A DNA stretch of 20,301 nt from Pigoraptor chileana (Eukaryota; Opisthokonta; Filasterea): positions 1 to 20,301 of the forward strand of contig CALSCR010000970.1 in assembly GCA_943704495.1 (NCBI GenBank). Direction: 5' to 3'. The translations under genes and the position numbers were made by a program. The notes under the pieces were generated by a model. It saw nothing but the letters and a program-made list of their open reading frames with translations. It searched no databases and had not been told where the DNA came from. Below are positions 19,201 to 20,301 of this stretch, piece after piece. Every line of letters starts with the position of its first letter. Positions within the stretch are counted from its first letter, which is position 1.

Positions 19201-19535
19201 AGCAGGGAAATGTGAGTGCAATAAACGGCGCATCCTCACTCCTGATGCAAAAGAATTACCACAAACAAAAATAAAGCAGGGAAATATGAGTGCAATAAAC
19301 GGCGCATGTTCGCACATCCGACGACATACAGGCAATATTAACAATAAGGCCGCACAAAAATTGCAAAAAAAAGTGGCAAGAAGGTATGACCATGTGATGG
19401 ATCGCGATTCCGCATCCAATCGACCAGTGGCACCAGACCACACGCCACACGCCACACGACATGAGCTGCTCACTTGCTCTTAAGCTCGGCGATGAGCTTA
19501 TTGAGGGCCGGAATGGCCTTTGTTTCGGTCGTCAT
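10265..19535 (-). CDS. TOR: Target of rapamycin (TOR) serine/threonine kinase, complete
   Basis: Exons in transcript order: 19535-19474, 19167-19122, 18985-18856, 18734-18609, 18403-18189, 18061-17864, 17706-17502, 17358-17256, 17122-16929, 16792-11670, 11463-11308, 11221-10957, 10840-10763, 10652-10572, 10482-10377 and 10280-10265. Total 7104 bases, 2367 residues (human 2549); all 15 junctions agree in phase. HEAT repeats fill about residues 1-1170 (landmarks [51 protein letters not shown]). FAT runs about 1180-1780, beginning near [15 protein letters not shown] is 1838-1937. The kinase domain has [11 protein letters not shown] (Lys2010), GLGDRHPSN (Asp2161, Asn2166) and HIDFGD (Asp2180). 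FATC ends [15 protein letters not shown] phosphorylates growth effectors within TORC1 and TORC2, driving translation and ribosome synthesis. The start is the ATG at 19535-19533, followed by 20 codons before an in-phase intron. No inactivating change is seen. The weakest donors are GTTCGT (10956) and GTGTGT (16928), both supported by alignment. Confidence 0.97.
17800..17824. repeat. Poly-C run (25) in TOR intron 6
   Basis: Twenty-five consecutive C on the plus strand (poly-G on the coding strand), next to CA repeats that run to the exon 6 donor at 17863. The coding strand therefore has GT-rich sequence directly after the splice donor, then a G run. The exact length is likely unreliable in most sequencing data. 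Confidence 0.9.
19157..19304. repeat. 74-bp tandem duplication spanning the TOR exon 2 splice acceptor
   Basis: Copies at 19157-19230 and 19231-19304 differ at only about four or five positions. Each begins CATCCTCACTCCTGATGCAAA on the plus strand, broken here only by small changes. On the coding strand this is the exon 2 acceptor TTTGCATCAG and the first exon bases GAGTGAGGATG. Only the copy at 19157-19230 continues into the conserved frame [15 protein letters not shown]. Confidence 0.93.
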
Positions 19536-20125
19536 TTTCAGCGCAGCCACGGGAAACCCCCTAGTGCCTCATGCGCAAACGCCGTTCAAAGTGCCGTCGC
19601 CTTCAATCGGCAGCTGTGTGACACTGCGCATCGACTTTCCCAGTGCCCGCAGTCGCAATCACAGCATGCGATGGCGGTTGATATCCTTCAATTTCGACAC
19701 GCGCGTGTGGCCCCTCATGAAGAAGCTTACATGGCCTTTACAACCCACATATATGAGTGGCGCAACCATTTATGAGATGGCTAATGGAGTCAGAGCGACA
19801 ACAAAAAAACAAAGACAATTATATAGCGACAGCTCGCAATATCCGGATATTCCATCACGTGACTGCGTCTTCACAGAGTTACTACTTCTCAGTCCCCTCC
19901 TCCATTGCGTAGAGTAAAATATTGCGTTACTGTCACGCGTTGGGTTTGTTTGTTAAAAGTGCACCACAGTGACAGACAGACTTTGAGACGCTGCATCCAC
20001 CGGTACTCTGCTCTCACAATCAACAACTTCACGTACTTAATTGTGTGGATAGCGTGTTGATTATCAGTACCGCAAGTGAAGTTGCCTCTGAGTTACTCGG
20101 CATTTCTGTGCTTGCTGTGTTCAGC
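19536..20125. promoter_or_regulatory. Divergent promoter interval, TOR / TPR-protein gene
   Basis: TOR starts leftward at 19535 and the TPR gene rightward at 20126, so 590 bases separate the start codons. A TCACGTGAC E-box (19855-19863) lies near the middle. In animals this sequence fits TFEB/CLEAR-type sites and in yeast Cbf1 sites, but assignment here is inference. No clear TATA box is placed. Open frames crossing the interval have no recognisable product. Confidence 0.5.
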
Positions 20126-20221
20126 ATGGAGAAGTTCTCCGACGCCTCCATCCTTAAGGATGACGCCAATACCCTGTTCAAGGAAGGAAATTTTGACGGC
20201 GCCCTGCGAAAGTATCACGAG
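20126..20221 (+). CDS. TPR-repeat protein, first exon only (3'-partial)
   Basis: ATG at 20126 opens 32 codons that end in phase 0 at a GTGTGT donor. After about eleven residues the sequence DANTLFKEGNFDGALRKYHE fits the start of a tetratricopeptide repeat (small residue, LF, G, F, A, Y at the expected spacing). TPR repeats are helical protein-binding modules common in Hsp90 co-chaperones and similar adaptors. One repeat is too little to name the protein. The remaining exons lie beyond the window. It is head to head with TOR and may share its promoter. Confidence 0.6.
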
Positions 20222-20260
20222 GTGTGTGTGTGTGTGTGTGTGTGCGTGTATGTGTGTGTG

Positions 20261-20301
<41 letters not shown>
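20222..20301 (+). repeat. GT microsatellite starting at the TPR-gene splice donor
   Basis: Eighty bases of TG units with a few CG and TA interruptions, starting exactly at the donor GT and running to the window end. It is the first intron of the TPR gene, and probably the reason the sequence stops here. Confidence 0.93.

Noticed and set aside
19162-19304. The 74-bp tandem copies as a CRISPR-like or mobile repeat
   Set aside because: There are only two adjacent copies with no spacers, no inverted ends and no ORF. A local tandem duplication explains them.

Overview
This window is nuclear DNA of an intron-rich unicellular eukaryote. Evidence: GT-AG introns (33 recognised, about 80-400 bp), no operons, the standard stop codons, many dinucleotide microsatellites, and proteins of purely eukaryotic type (TOR kinase, eIF5A, kaptin, a LARGE-type Golgi glycosyltransferase). 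I cannot name the lineage from sequence alone. Both window ends lie in dinucleotide repeats ((CA)34 at the start, a GT tract at the end), so this may be a contig that stops at unassemblable repeats.

Layout. (1) 107-2496 +: a kaptin (KPTN) homologue in ten visible exons, 5' end missing. (2) 2497-3617: intergenic, with a GT-rich block. (3) 3618-4509 +: eIF5A, two exons, complete. (4) 4865-7155 -: an arginase-superfamily enzyme, best called formimidoylglutamase, eight exons, complete, with one GC-AG intron. (5) 7156-7774: divergent promoter interval. (6) 7775-9868 +: an intronless LARGE-like type II membrane glycosyltransferase (GT8 + GT49). (7) 9869-10264: AT-rich convergent interval. (8) 10265-19535 -: a complete TOR kinase, 2367 residues in 16 exons, one of them 5.1 kb. 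(9) 19536-20125: divergent promoter interval. (10) 20126 onward +: first exon of a TPR protein, cut by the window end.

I rebuilt each spliced gene by eye, by matching protein segments to remembered family sequences and requiring the reading phase to agree at every junction. All junctions agree: kaptin 407 residues visible, eIF5A 154, formimidoylglutamase 318, TOR 2367.

Functional theme. TOR is the central nutrient-sensing kinase. Kaptin is known in animals as a subunit of KICSTOR, the complex that recruits GATOR1 to the lysosome and so restrains TORC1. Both lie within 8 kb of each other here. eIF5A acts in translation elongation, and formimidoylglutamase yields glutamate from histidine breakdown. 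Whether the linkage means anything is unknown. It does show kaptin and TOR together in a single-celled eukaryote. The points most worth a second look are this pair, a degenerate metal motif in the second catalytic domain of the LARGE-like protein, a His-to-Asn change at a metal-ligand position in the arginase-family enzyme, and a tandem duplication that copies a TOR splice acceptor.
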